This document shows, in pieces, positions 35,226 through 47,090 of a stretch of DNA of 64,000 nt; position 1 is the first letter of the stretch, and the number at the start of each line of letters is the position of its first letter. The stretch comes from Sweltsa coloradensis (Eukaryota; Arthropoda; Insecta; Plecoptera; Chloroperlidae), in NCBI GenBank assembly GCA_024449915.1, contig JAMZAV010001277.1, forward strand, positions 112,037-176,036. Direction: 5' to 3'. Both the position numbers and the translations under genes were made by a program. The notes below the pieces were generated by a model, which ran no database searches, was not told where the DNA came from, and worked only from the letters and a program-made list of their open reading frames with translations.

Positions 35226-36490
35226 CCGGATCCACAAAGAGGAGTTTATCAAAAACGAAGTTCATTTTAGAAGTAAGTCATACTTTCCCATTTTGGTATC
35301 CACACAAAGGAAGTTACGTACAGGCGCGTCGGAAGTCTATTTTTCCAGGGGGGGGCGAACTTAACCAGGAAAAGTACATGCTTCAATACATAGTTATAGT
35401 TACATATGGACATGGTTATATAATATGCAACTAATGTCCTTGAGTCAGTGGCGTGTACTGAAATATATTTCGGGGGGGGGGCTTGGACGAACAACGCAAT
35501 GGATGGGGTGCCCCCCACAATAGCGCCGCAGTCATTTTTTTTTTAAATACGTATATTTGAAGTGGTTTTTATGTGTTTTAGAAGCAGTTAAGGGGCATAG
35601 CTGAACGAAAAAAGAAAAGATAATAGATGAATTAATTTTTTTGCGTAAACCCAGATGATTTTATAAGAATATAACATTCAAGCTGGGATTTCGGGATGGG
35701 GGAGGGGCGCTCAAGCCCCCCCCCCCCGGATGCAAGGCGCCACTACCTTGAATATTGGTAGCTTTAAGCGGTGAAAAGTACCAAACACTTTGCGACGATC
35801 ACTTGTTTTGTACAACTTTAGAAGTACAGATTTGGTGGTCTATCTCTTTATCTATCACGCTGGCTATCTTCTTATGAAGTATTAGCAGATGATCTTATTT
35901 GAGAACGATTCTCCCTTGTAACACGTTTTAGCAGTTTCCTCTTTCTCGAGATTTGTGCTTGTTTGTGGGGAGGGGGGGGGGGGGTTGTGCCAAGAGACAT
36001 CCACCGTCTACGGATACATCCAAACTCAAAAAATAATATACAATATCTGACTGATATCTCTGAAATACTTTCTATATTTATAAGAAAGTGCGAAGCTAGT
36101 TACCCTTCAATGTTTGTAATTGTATTTGATACACCCACAATAGCGCCGCTGGCATTTTTTTTTAAATACGTTTTTTGAAGTGGTTTTTATGTGTTTTAGA
36201 AGTAGTTAAGGGGCTTTGATGAACGAAAAAAAAAAGATAATAGATGAATCAAAACGAAAAACGCACTTATTTTGGTTAATTTATCATTTTTCTAGGGGGG
36301 GGGGGCTAGAAGATACTTTCGCCCCCCCCCCTCTGTAAGCTCAGGGGGGAAAGGTACCCCCCTGCCCCCCCGGCTCCGACGCCGCTGGTTATGTAACCTT
36401 TGCCATTATAAGGAATAAAATTTTTACTCCGAATAAAGGGTCAAAACACATTAACTCGTTTTAGTCTTACTCCATTTGTGGATCCGGGCC
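35226..36490. mobile_element. Candidate element with CCCGGATCC inverted ends, G/C-run rich
   Basis: ACCCGGATCCACAAA (35224) and TTTGTGGATCCGGGC (36474) face each other as inverted ends. The inside holds several runs of 7-13 G or C and a directly repeated segment of about 115 bases (35512-35635 and 36136-36250) sharing CACAATAGCGCCGC, GTGGTTTTTATGTGTTTTAG and GATAATAGATGAAT. It is probably one or two nested non-autonomous elements in the intron. No protein is encoded. Confidence 0.5.
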
Positions 36491-37556
36491 CATATGAACA
36501 AGGCAGGGAGCCGATGCTAACTGGGGGGGTGGGGGGTGGTGGAATAATAGTTTTGCAACACGCCCTTTTACTTACATGCATGATATGGAGGAATAACTTA
36601 TCACCATTATAAGGAAACATCTTGGTGTAATATGTGTTTGTTCTGTAAACATTATACCCTTTTCAATTAACGACGCGTTCACACAAACAATTGAATAGTA
36701 ATTTAATAATTATGGGTTTGTAGTAATAAAAGCAAAACAAACAACTTTCGATTGAACATGATTGTGTAACAAAAATAACTGTCAATGCGGTAAATACCAC
36801 AATAAGAGAAACTTCAGGAGAAAGGTGAAATTCGTTTTACACTAACGATAAAAAGCACAATTGTTAGTATAATATTAATTACTAAAATAACCTAGTAATG
36901 TCTACAAATACTTTAAAACTACCTTACTATACTTATGTTTTACTATGTATACCTATGTTATAAGATATCCTTTGATATAGTCGTGTGACTTCGGTAGACT
37001 AATAGAAAGCACTCTGTCGGTAAAATTGTCAATCTTATCACTCATGTTTTATTTGTGAAAGTTGCTAAAAGAAAAAAAAGAATAAACTATAAAATGTTAA
37101 TGTTATAAAATTAATATGTATGCAACGATTATCCATGATGTTAAAAGTTTAAACACAAATGTAGGCGCTAAGCAATAATGAATTAAACTTTTACTGACAG
37201 CAGATATGCATTACAAAGCAACAAAAAATACACGTTGCATTGGATTTTTTTTAGCTTCAAGTCTGAGTGTTCACAATGTTTTTAATGAGCTGCATATATT
37301 ATTATCAAATATAAATTATAGGTTTTTATTCCTTGAATGTCCAAAAATAATTTCATATTTTCAGCAAAAATAGAATTTAAAGAAATCAAGTCAACTTTAT
37401 GCACTTTATAACTTTTGTTCTATACTCAATGATGTCTTTTGTTATGTAATAAATATTTCAATGCATAGCATTTTTCTTAAATGTTTATATTCTGCACTGT
37501 AGCTTGTAAAGTGTTTACAACAAAACAACGGTATAAACATCACCAATATTCCTTAC
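36491..37556. other. Intron DNA of the secreted-protein gene, nothing else seen
   Basis: AT-rich sequence without recognisable repeats or frames, ending at the donor next to exon 1. Confidence 0.5.
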
Positions 37557-37598
37557 CTTAAAGCCAATTCCATGAAGAAGAGTCATATTAGCAGCCAT
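37557..37598 (-). CDS. Large secreted protein, exon 1 (signal-peptide start)
   Basis: Fourteen codons, MAANMTLLHGIGFK, ending TTTAAG|GTAAGG. The phase (0) fits exon 2, and joining the two creates a standard signal peptide that exon 2 alone lacks, because its own upstream codons are the splice acceptor. The ATG at 37598 has G at -3; the internal ATG at 37586 is an alternative start that would still leave a usable signal peptide. The intron (34165-37556) is about 3.4 kb. Confidence 0.75.
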
Positions 37599-37730
37599 CT
37601 CCTTCGACCCTGCCAACAACTTAACAATACACAATAAAATAAAACGAAACTCAGTTATTTCCACTGCATTTGTGAGTTGACATCTGTTGGAAGTGTCGCA
37701 AGTAAAAGACAAATAGGCGTGGCGTCTTGG

Positions 37731-37740
37731 GTTTATATAT
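37731..37740 (-). promoter_or_regulatory. TATA box of the secreted-protein gene
   Basis: ATATATAAAC on the minus strand, in an otherwise G+C-rich patch, lies about 135 bases upstream of the ATG at 37598. Transcription would start near 37705-37710, giving a 5' UTR of about 110 bases. This spacing is what is expected for a TATA-type insect promoter. Confidence 0.6.
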
Positions 37741-40598
37741 CGTTACCCCCGCCTTGTGGCCACCTAGGCTCTCGCCTCACTAGCTGCGAGTCATTCACAG
37801 GTACGAGCGACAACCACCCAGCTGGAAAAACAATCCGATACAGATTGGTTTCAGTAAAAACTCCTGTGACGGTTTGTAGGTAATGGGAGAATTGGAGTTT
37901 TGTGGTTAGCGGTGATGTGAACCGGCGCGAACGCTGTGCACCGCCTGTGCTATCGTCGTAACGTTCTGTTGCGCTGATGGGTGGCGGTGGAGAGAGAATA
38001 ATATCTAATCGATTCGAGATGGAGTTTGATTTGGGTTGTGGTGGATAGTTGCAGTGTAAGACGGTCTGGGTTCGATGCCTGCTTTGGTTGCTATAGGTTC
38101 GAGTGCTGTTCAGTGTGTAGTTGTGGTGAAACCGTTTATTGTTTCTTTTTTACGGTTTGAAGCGGTGAAGGGGCTTGGGCGCGGCTCGAACACGACGTTG
38201 TTTTGCTGCAGTACTTTCGTACTTTTCGGTTTACTCGCAGGAGAATAATCAACATTTTCTTGCCCTGTTATGTTGTCTGTTAAAAACTAAATTTCCATTT
38301 CACGTACATGGTCCTTTTTTTCTTTAACCCTTTCATCCCTAAACCTAAAGAAAAATTAAAATGTGGATTTTTTTCACTTATTCATCACAATCATAACAAA
38401 AATCATACCCAATAAGAAATTATGTATGAACCTTTTTTTTAGTATTATATTTTTTTGATAAAAATTTTTTATTTTGAATATATACCACAATTTCCATTTT
38501 TCATTATTTTTATTTTAGATTTTAGTTCAAGACCAAGCATCTTTAGTAATTTAAAAAAGTGTAAGAAATGGCTAATTTATTATTTTTTCTAATTTTTATG
38601 TATTATTTTCAAAAATCTACTTTTTTCAATCTTTTACACTAAGACATCCAAAAAGTTGTACAAGGCGTAAATATTATGGTATGTGAACGTGCGATAGCTC
38701 TATGTGCTCAGAAGCAGTGGGACTCAAACGTCCCGGCAGGCTTATTGAGCTATTATCCTATCCATGTTAATGCTGTACCACAATAAAACTAAGGGACTGC
38801 GAAGTCCCGTGGGGGATGAAATTAGTTAGTTATTGGGGTTTTATGGCACACAGGGGTACTGCATATTTTCTATTGTGTCTTAAAATCCTAACAAAATGTT
38901 CACTTCCATGTTTGCTAAGTGTTTTTTGATCAAACGAGACCGTATTTGGAAAAACAATCCATGTATACGAATATTAGGATAACGTTCCTGAGTATAAGTA
39001 TACGCATTGTTGTTAGCTTAAGTTGTAACGATGTGGATAAACGCACATTTAGGCAAGAACCGTGGCGTACCCGTGATTCGGTCTTCGTCCGTCGTACACA
39101 ATGCTAATAACAACCAGGTATATAATATATAGGAAAATCGTTGGCCTAAGAATATGCAATTACATTCATAATCATGCAACGAAAAAAGAATACTGTAGAT
39201 TAAATCATTTCCAATCATAATATTATGAACACTAGATCGCTTCGCGAAAGCTCTTTTTGGGCAAATTAGTGAAATGTTATTCTGATAGTGGTTTTATACC
39301 CCTGCATTTGCTTGTAGACGCCTCATCATAAACGTCTATTTCGCACGAGAAAGTAACTATAGACCCCCTATAATCAATATACGAAAAACAATCATATACC
39401 TTTCTTTTCTAAGCCTGTTTCATGTTGCCTGTTGCCACTCAGGGCTACACCACTTGAAATCTGGGAGCCCAGACCAATTTATCACTTTATTAAAGACCTT
39501 TAATCAGAACAACAAATATTGACGTAAGTATAAGCTCTCTGTTAGCAGTTTCTCTCATATAAGAAGCACAAACTAAAGCTTCTACAACAACACAATCAAT
39601 ATTGAATTCACGTCAACAAATTCACTTATAAAACTAATATCTTGTGATAAAAAAATATGCAATCAAAGTAGAAAACATATTTATTTAAGTCGATATAGTT
39701 GAGCATATCCCTTGTAAGAAAATTATTTATAATTAAATAAATATGATTTTACATAACGAAGCTTACATGTACACAAGGGAGGGTAATGGTTTCCGTTATA
39801 TTGTTCTTCGCTTGTTCTAGCCTTCTCTTATCGTAGAGGTATAGGCATATATATTATTTTTTTTTTATTTTTTTATTTTTTCTATGGGGCTAGCAAAGTC
39901 TACTAACCACCGCGTTGTCAAAACATTATGTTCTATCATCCTTGTAAAAGAAAAATATTTAAAAAAAAAAACTACGCCAATCGAACCGTCGAACCAACAA
40001 CCTCCCAATCAGTGATGCACGAGCTACATTTTACCTTAAAGAAAACTTGGGACAGATTTTCAATCAGCATTGCCGGTGGTGGGATTCGACCCCGTGACCG
40101 CCTTAAGGAAATTCTTGCGAGCTATGTATGAGCTACTTCTATCAGTAAGAAGTGAATTCAGTTACGTCTATAGTGAGTAGGTCAAACCAAGCTGATACTC
40201 GTTACAACGTATCGAATCGTGGAACGAATCCGCTTTGAACGCGCGCTTCACAACCACGAGTATTACTCAATCAACTCCATTCAACTCGCATTCGTTTGTT
40301 GTGTTGGAATCTGTATAACAAAAGTCACATAAGAGGAGCGAGGCAACAGTTGGTCAAACATCGCAAGTGAAATCAGAAACAATACAATCAACAGGTGAAA
40401 CGCTGAGGATGAAAAACAATTCGCGAAAAACTTGACAGCTTTATTACAAGTACAATTTCAATCAGTGTTAGAATAGCAATATCATCTCACTTTATTGACC
40501 AAAGGTACATCGAAAAAACACTATTTTTATGTGAGTAACAGCGAAAATGAGCTGGTCTAATAGGAGTGGTGACGTGAAATAAAGATTTTTGTTTTGAT
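37741..40598. other. Upstream and intergenic DNA
   Basis: Positions 37741-38240 are moderately G+C-rich and may include upstream control sequence; near 38060-38110 there is a SINE-like GGTCTGGGTTCGATGCC. Near 40060-40110 is an inverted GGCAATCCTGACTGAA-family SINE piece. No coding region is supported. Confidence 0.4.
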
Positions 40599-40628
40599 TT
40601 GATTTATTCAAACAGGCAATGTTTTACA

Positions 40629-40761
40629 TGGATGGATGGATGGATGGATGGATGGATGGATGGATGGATGGATGGATGGATGGATGGATGGATGGATGGA
40701 TGGATGGATGGATGGAGGGATGGAGGGATGGAGGGATGGATGGATGGATGGATGGATGGAT
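40629..40761. repeat. (GGAT)n microsatellite
   Basis: About 33 tandem GGAT units with a few GGAG variants. Frames through it on both strands are repeat readings and not genes. Confidence 0.97.
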
Positions 40762-41251
40762 GGGCTAATAGGCGGCTAGAAATGTTTTCCAAACTTTGAC
40801 CATATTATATTTTGCATACTTGACTATCCTCTAGTAATTTCTTATAGATGTATAAGTTTTCACCTAATGTTAGTCATCCGTAGACGTCTATTTTAGTCAT
40901 CTCTACTTCTTACAGCATTATAACATTAACTTTCAATCGCTTTCATGCCTGATTGATCAATGACGCTAAAAAACAATAGCTTCTAATGTTGTGGTCACTT
41001 TTTCAAGCAAAACTCTGAAATTATACTTGTTATCACGGGATTTATTCCAAAACGGATAATAATTAATCTTTTTGTCGTTTGGCAGATCAAAAAACAATAT
41101 TAGTTCAAGAGAAAACGTCATCACTCATTATCGATAATTGCTTGCGGCAAGAGATGCGTGGGAAATATCAAATTGATTTTAAATATTTTAATATAATATT
41201 TTTAATATTTATTTTAATAATTAATATTATTTTAAATATTTTAAATATTAG

Positions 41252-42553
41252 GCAGAAGATATACTCCTGTCATTCAAACTCAGTCTTGAGCAAGAACAGG
41301 ACTACTCCCTTGTCGTGGACAAATTTGATTCTCACTTTGTCAAAAGGAGAAATGTCATATTTGAACGTGCTAAATTTCATAAGCGCATACAAGAAGAAGG
41401 GGAATCTGTTGCATCCTTTATAACTGCTTTGTATACACTGGTGAAACATTGTGGTTATGGTGCCCTTCAAGACGAGTTAATTAGAGATAGGTTAGTAGTT
41501 GGCCTACGTGATTTAAAATTATCAGAAACACTACAGATGGATCCTGATCTGACTCTTCAAAAGGCTATTGATAAAGCAAGAAGCAGCGAAGAAATCAAAG
41601 GCCAGCAAAAAGTGCTGCGATCTTTGGAAGAGGGTACACATGTTGACACAGTTCGAACTAACTGGGAAAAAACCAAAAACAACCCAAACCAGGGTGCGAC
41701 GACGTCCAAGAAACAAGGAAAGTGTAGGCGATGTGGTCGACCGATGCACTCCTTTAAAGACTGCCCTGCACGTGACGTCAAGTGTCGTGGCTGCAACATC
41801 GTCGGACATTATGAAAAACATTGCCGCACAAAATCTAAACAAACACCACCTCGAGTTAGAGAAGTCCAGCTGGAGGAAGCTTTTCTCGGAGAAGTGGAGA
41901 GCCGTGGAAGTGATCCTTGGGTAGCAACGGTCGTCGTGGAAGATGTTCCTGTCCGTTTCAAGATCGACACGGGAGCCGATGTTACAGTTATCTCGGAAGG
42001 TCAGTACCATTCTAAGTTCCGCCATCAACAGCTCAGTATCCCAACCAAGCGTCTTATTGGACCTGGGCAATCTGCGCTCGAGGTAAAAGGACAGTTCGAC
42101 GCAACCTTGAAATATCAAGATAAAGAGACAGTCCAAATTATTTTTGTTGTTCGCAACCTTAACACACCATTACTGGGGAGACCAGCAATTCAAGGCCTCA
42201 ACTTGGTGGGTAAAATCGAAGAGGTAGGAGGCCTACGTCATAGAGATTTGACTAACGTCGACGCTGTCAAGCGTAAGTTTCCAAAGCTGTTTACAGGGCT
42301 AGGTCAGATGGAAGGCGAGTACGTAATCAAACTCAAGCCTGATGCTGAACCCTATTCCATATCTACTCCGCGTCGTGTGGCACTTCCTCTCGTCAAGAAG
42401 GTCCAACAAGAACTCAAGAGAATGGAAGAAGCCGAGGTGATATCCAAGGTGGATGAACCAACCACGTGGTGTGCAGGTATGGTAGTGGTACCGAAGAATG
42501 ATGGTTCTGTAAGGATATGTGTGGATTTGACACACTTAAATAAGAGCGTCTAG
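41252..42553 (+). pseudogene. Gypsy Gag and protease part of polyprotein
   Basis: Open for 434 codons. Gag comes first (KFDSHFVKRRNVIFERAKF, GALQDELIRDRLVVGL). Two CCHC-like zinc knuckles follow (CRRCGRPMHSFKDC and CRGCNIVGHYEKHC), then an aspartic protease with the active-site triplet in KIDTGADVTVIS and a GRPAIQGL segment. The first residues of reverse transcriptase come last (GMVVVPKNDGSVRICVDLT). A TAG stop at 42551 interrupts the frame right after that, between the first conserved blocks of the reverse transcriptase. The same frame continues on the other side. Confidence 0.82.
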
Positions 42554-43954
42554 CAAGAGCGACACATGCTTCCGAAAATAGACGAAGCATTGGGACATCT
42601 TGGCGAGGCTAAAATATTCACAAAACTCGATGCCAACAGCGGATTTTGGCAAATTAAATTAGCCCAAAAGTCTGCAAAGCTAACGACTTTTATTACCCCA
42701 GAAGGAAGATATTGTTTTAATCGAATGCCATTTGGCATTACTTCTGCGCCAGAAGTTTACCAACGCAAAATGTCAGAACTACTCGCAGGGTTAAAAGGAG
42801 TTATCTGCCACTTGGACGACGTCTTGGTCTTCGGTAAAGATCAAAAGGAGCATGACGAGCGTTTACATCAAGTACTCAAGAGAATGGAGGAGGGCCATAT
42901 CACCCTGAATGCGCCGAAATGTCAATTCAGCGTCTCCAAGCTCAAGTTCCTTGGCTACATTGTGGGGGAAGGAGGCTTGCGACCTGATCCAGACAAGGTT
43001 GTTGCGATCTCCAAAATGAAGAGTCCGACTGACGTTCATGGCGTTCGTAGGCTACTGGCCATGGTTAACCAGATGCTCCAATTTGTACCCAACCTGGATG
43101 ACATAACACAACCGATACGCGAGTTGTTAAATAAATCAAATGCCTTTGTGTGGGGTCATCTGCAAGATGAGGCGTTCCAGCACATAAAAACGGAGCTTTC
43201 GACTGCACCCACCCTTATGTTTTATGATGTCAATCACCCAATTCATCTGACAACTGATGCATCCTCTTACGGATTAGGAGCCGTGATGGAACAAAATGAC
43301 AAGACTGGAGTCTGGCGTCCTGTTGCTTTTGCGTCCAGAGCCCTATCTCTAACAGAACAGAGATTTGCTCAGATAGAAAAAGAGGCCCTAAGAAATGTAT
43401 GGGCGTGTGAAAAGTTCGAAAACTTCCTTTTAGGAAAGGACTTTCAGATTCGAACTGATCACCTACCCTTGGTGCCGATCATGGGTAAGAAGTCATTGCA
43501 CGAGTTGTCACCAAGAATTCTACGAATGAGGCTGAGGCTTATGAGATTTTCGTTCACTGTATCTCATGTACCTGGAAAGGACTTGTATACAGCTGACACG
43601 TTATCCAGAGAACCTGTAAGTGTCAGTTCGGTAGAAGGATGTGCGTTCCAGAAGGAGATAGAAGCCTTTGTAGGACATGTTGTACAGGAGTTGCCGGCCA
43701 CTGACAAGCGCTTGAGTGAAATAAAACAAGCTCAGGAGGCAGACGACACCTGCAAGTTGGTCAGAGAATACATCAAAAAGGGCTGGCCAACCAAAAGCAA
43801 TCTTATACCACACTGTCTACCTTTCTTTCAGGAAAGAGCAAACCTGACGATTCAACATGACCTACTTATGAAAGACAACCGACTCATCATTCCAGTAGGT
43901 ATGAGAAAGGAGGTTTTGAAATCCATCCATGAAGGACATCTTGGAATCAATAAG
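42554..43954 (+). pseudogene. Gypsy reverse transcriptase, RNase H and start of integrase
   Basis: Continues in the same frame after the TAG at 42551. Reverse-transcriptase blocks include KLDANSGFWQI, FNRMPFGITSAPEVYQ and the catalytic LDDVLVF. RNase H follows with TDASSYGLGAVM, FASRALSLTEQRFAQIEKEA and RTDHLPLV. A linker leads to the first residues of the integrase zinc-binding domain, where the element is cut off. No other stop or frameshift is seen, so decay began fairly recently. Confidence 0.82.
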
Positions 43955-44643
43955 TCAATTTCAATTTCAATTTTTTTTTTTCAATTTTCAATTTTTTATT
44001 AGGAAAAATTGTACATTTTATGTAACAACAACACAATTTTTAGTGTATGTGTCCTTTAGCTAAATAAAAAAAAAATGTTACAAATACTAATATAATGAGA
44101 AATTGTCATAATATGTAATACATTGTAAATAATAATAATTATTGAAAAGTAATAAAATAAGGTTCATTTCATTATATTATTATAGTTAATCAATAATATC
44201 AAGTGATAACAGGAATTTCTGTGAGTGTATCATTTAAGTAATCAATAAGATAATAGTAGGCTTTTAGAATTAAAATTTGTTTGAGTTCATGTTTGAAAAC
44301 GGTCATAGCTTGAAATGTTTTTGATGGATTCTGGAAGATGGTTATAAAGAGATTTATGTAAGTAGTCTGAGTTTACTTGTCCAAGTTTTGTGTGATATGA
44401 GTTTAGCTGTAGGTGATTTTTTTTACGTGTGTCATGATCATGGACATTTGCATTTACTGAGTAGGTGTGTATATTTTTTTTAATTACTAATATTGATTTG
44501 AAAATGTATAAACATGAAATGGTAAGGATTTTGTGGCGTATAAAAAAAGGTTTACAGTGTTCTGTGGGATCAAGGGAACAAATTGCTCTAATTGCTTTTT
44601 TTGTATTAAATAATAAAGATAATATATATATAAATAAAGACAA
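43955..44643 (-). mobile_element. 5'-truncated CR1/Jockey-type LINE with simple-repeat tail
   Basis: The tail is a short run of TTGAAA-like units at 43955-43990 on the minus strand, joined directly to the Gypsy fragment. Protein at 44287-44643 (KKAIRAICSLDPTEHCKPFF, then DHDTRKKNHL and LYNHLPESIKN) is the C-terminal region of LINE ORF2. The 5' end at about 44640 touches Helitron-like copy H. Confidence 0.75.
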
Positions 44644-44644
44644 A

Positions 44645-44812
44645 GATTTCGAAGGCCTCCATCAAATTTCATCGCAATTGGAGTATCGGTTTAGCCGGAA
44701 TCGTGTGGACAAACACACAAAAATACAAAAAAAAGAAACTAAAAAAACATTCCGGATTTTTTTCTCCAGTGTAGTGAAATGAAATCTTCGCTTCGCTCGC
44801 TACGCTCATCCA
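44645..44812 (-). mobile_element. Helitron-like element, copy H (5' end only)
   Basis: Minus-strand copy of the first 170 bases of subfamily A-C: it opens TTGGATGAGCGTAGCGAGCG and reaches the GATTCCGGCTAAACCGATAC and GGAGGCCTTCGAAATC blocks. It then stops at the junction with the LINE. The other half is not found on the far side of the LINE. Confidence 0.8.
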
Positions 44813-45013
44813 ATTATCCATTGCATGTGTGTGTTATATCTTTAATCGCTTTGACTATAAACATGATGTTCTGTAGTTCTATCTAGACTTTTTCTTGCCA
44901 TGGCAGTTTGGTGGACTGCATTAGAATTTCCAATTAATCAAAGTAGGATTGTGGCTACTTAAAAATTAATTGTGATCCATTATGGCAGTGGATAAAGGCT
45001 AGTAATTTATGTC

Positions 45014-45274
45014 TTACCTCTGGTATACAATAATGAGTTTTTTCGTTGAAATATTTCTCATGATCTCGATTTTTTCCAAGAATCTACTATATAAGTCAAC
45101 TGCTACAAATCTGTAATCACCGGTTGATAGTGGGCCTAGGAAATCAAATGCGAGGTGTTTCCATCGTTTGCCCTGCAGTTGTGTTCTGATGACTGGTTCT
45201 GGAGGATCATAATTGAAAATATTTGGCATCCACCAATGGCATATTTTCACGTGGTTTTCTACATCTCTGTCCAC
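45014..45274 (-). pseudogene. Integrase fragment of a second Gypsy-type element
   Basis: Minus strand, with C-terminal zinc-binding remnant (DVENHVKICHW) and the start of the integrase core (KHLAFDFLGPLSTGDYRFVA, then VDLYSRF). Here D in AFDFLGP is the first catalytic aspartate. Orientation is opposite to the Gypsy body at 41251-43954, and the sequence style (W.HLA.DFLGPLPTG) suggests a different Gypsy lineage, so the two are probably unrelated insertions. No other domains remain. Confidence 0.7.
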
Positions 45275-45969
45275 CTAAGGGAGTTAGATTTTCGTTCGTT
45301 ATCGTTGTTTCATAATATCTGGATCTTACTGACTGTGGTAGTATCAGTCGCGTACCGCGTAGAACAGCTGTTCCCACGTAAGAAAGTTCATCTTGAACGA
45401 GACAGTATGGTCGGCTAAATGTTATGGTCGTTACACGTCTAATGCTGGCATGGCATTTTTTTTATCTGGCTACCCAGTGTACATAATTCTACGTCTTTTG
45501 GCAGTATTTATTTTTAATTTCTAGATCAGAGCATGCTATTATAGTTTTGGTAACCGAAATGCGCACCATTCTTAAAATAATCGTTTTCTTGTTTTGAGTA
45601 ATTACATAAATATTCAGTTACAGGCCCTTGACTATAACCCAACTCACTAAGTGAGGTGGGGGGGGGGGGGGGGGGGGGTCACAAGAGGCATCAGGTACGC
45701 AACGCACCAAGAGTAGGCTTATTCAATCAATCGAGTTTCAAACTAATTTGCATTATATTTCAAAATATCAAGAACTCTAATTTTTATCATGTGTTTTTTT
45801 TACAACATTTGTGTAATCTAGGCAACATTTCGATGGTTCTGGTTGTTTTAAAGAGTGAAATAATACATTTTTCCGTGTAAATCCAAGGCCAATCTTTCCT
45901 TCCTGGAAATCATGAGTTAGAACGAGATTGGAAGGGTTAAAACTAAGATTTGTGTAAACGTTATTTCAG
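45275..45969. other. DNA upstream of the visible lectin exons
   Basis: Contains a G run at about 45657-45679 and no named repeat. The missing 5' exons of the lectin gene may lie here or further left, but I could not identify them. Confidence 0.4.
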
Positions 45970-46200
45970 TTCCTTTGGGTTACACGGATATCTCTGGCGT
46001 AGGAGTTTACAAGTACTACAATAATGACAATAAGAAGAACTGGTTCAATGCTTTCACTCATTGTGAGATCCAAGGTGCCCATCTTCTCGTCATCGAGTCT
46101 AAGGAAGAACTACAGGCAATCAAGGTTCTTGGTCTGGACGAAACACTCCACATTGGTATCCATGACTTTTTTAAAGAAGGATGGTGGTATTCAATAATCG
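45970..46200 (+). CDS. C-type lectin domain protein, penultimate coding exon
   Basis: Begins after GTTATTTCAG and ends ATAATCG|GTATGT (phase 1). The protein begins PLGYTDISGVGVYKYY, a typical opening of insect C-type lectin domains. The first conserved helix follows (NWFNAFTHCEIQGAHLLVI, with the first domain cysteine), then KEELQAI and LHIGIHDFFKEGWWYSI. The exon begins with two bases of a split codon, so at least one upstream exon with the start and signal peptide is missing from this call. Secreted lectins of this class recognise sugars on microbes; that role is inference. Confidence 0.85.
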
Positions 46201-47090
46201 GTATGTCAGAAGAAGAACTTTCTATACTTACATAATTATATACTAATTTATAGATGCCAATACCCGACAAGTTTACTGATCTTAAAGTCGTCTTAAATTA
46301 TATTAAAACCTTCAATTCCTTCTTTCAAAACGAATAATTAATAAAAGACGAAATCTTTGGCACCACTATATCGCATGTTAATCTTAAAATGTTTCACTCG
46401 AAGTTTAAAGAAGGCAGAGTAACACGAATTCAATTCAAATATAGTTAAGCTTGAAAATGGAGTATAATTCGAGCTTGAACTTATTGACAAATCCGGCGGT
46501 TGTCAGGAGGATCAGTGACATTAACACAAAATGCTGATTCATAGTAAAACAAAATAAAGTTAACCATAATAATTTATACATTACAGTAAAATAGTCTCTA
46601 CAGAAACAAACCTTGACTATTAACTTTTACCTTTAGGCAACTTGTTACAGTAAGTTATAGATTTGTTTTAAGTGTATTTACTAGAATTAAAATTCATACG
46701 AATAAATTTTGAAGGTATTTTCTGTGTTAAAAAGACAATTTTGATATTTCATGGGGGAAAAAAATCGCAAATGATGACTGGTGCACATCAATCTGTATGA
46801 ATACAACTAAGATTACTTCGATGTATACTTATGTGAAGATAAAAACTGAAGAAATGATCTTATACTTCTTTTCAATGCGAAACTAAAGAGAAAGAATGAA
46901 ATGCTTGGCTCAACTTCTATATCTCACAGCATTCACGGCCGAAGACTTTTGAAGGAGAGCTTGGCTGCCGTTTTTTTTTTTTTTACAAATTTTTGTATTT
47001 GGGGGGTATTATATTTCACAGCTATCGTACGAAGTGTATTTCAAGTGTTTGGTTAACATTTTTTAATGAGTTCTGTCTCTTTTGATGAAG

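Larger units (their letters stand above)
41251..43954 (+). mobile_element. Gypsy-type LTR retrotransposon body, truncated at both ends, no LTRs
   Basis: Gag to the start of integrase are present in order, but no long terminal repeats are visible. The left limit is where Gag-like protein begins (AEDILLSFKLS), just after an AT-rich stretch ending TATTAG. The right limit is inside the integrase zinc-binding domain (EGHLGI), where a minus-strand LINE tail begins. With both ends missing, one in-frame stop and the LINE in place, it is a dead copy. Confidence 0.85.

Noticed and set aside
40599..40799. Asp-Gly-Trp-Met and Ile-His-Pro-Ser repeat frames
   Set aside because: They are the translation of the (GGAT)n microsatellite on both strands.
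42551..42556. Programmed stop readthrough in the Gypsy frame (TAG followed by CAA)
   Set aside because: The stop lies inside reverse transcriptase, not at a Gag-Pol boundary, and the copy is truncated at both ends; a point mutation is the simpler reading.
47071..47090. Earlier acceptor at 47070 for the last lectin exon
   Set aside because: It would put the exon out of phase with the donor at 46200; the AG at 47089-47090 restores the frame and has a better pyrimidine tract.
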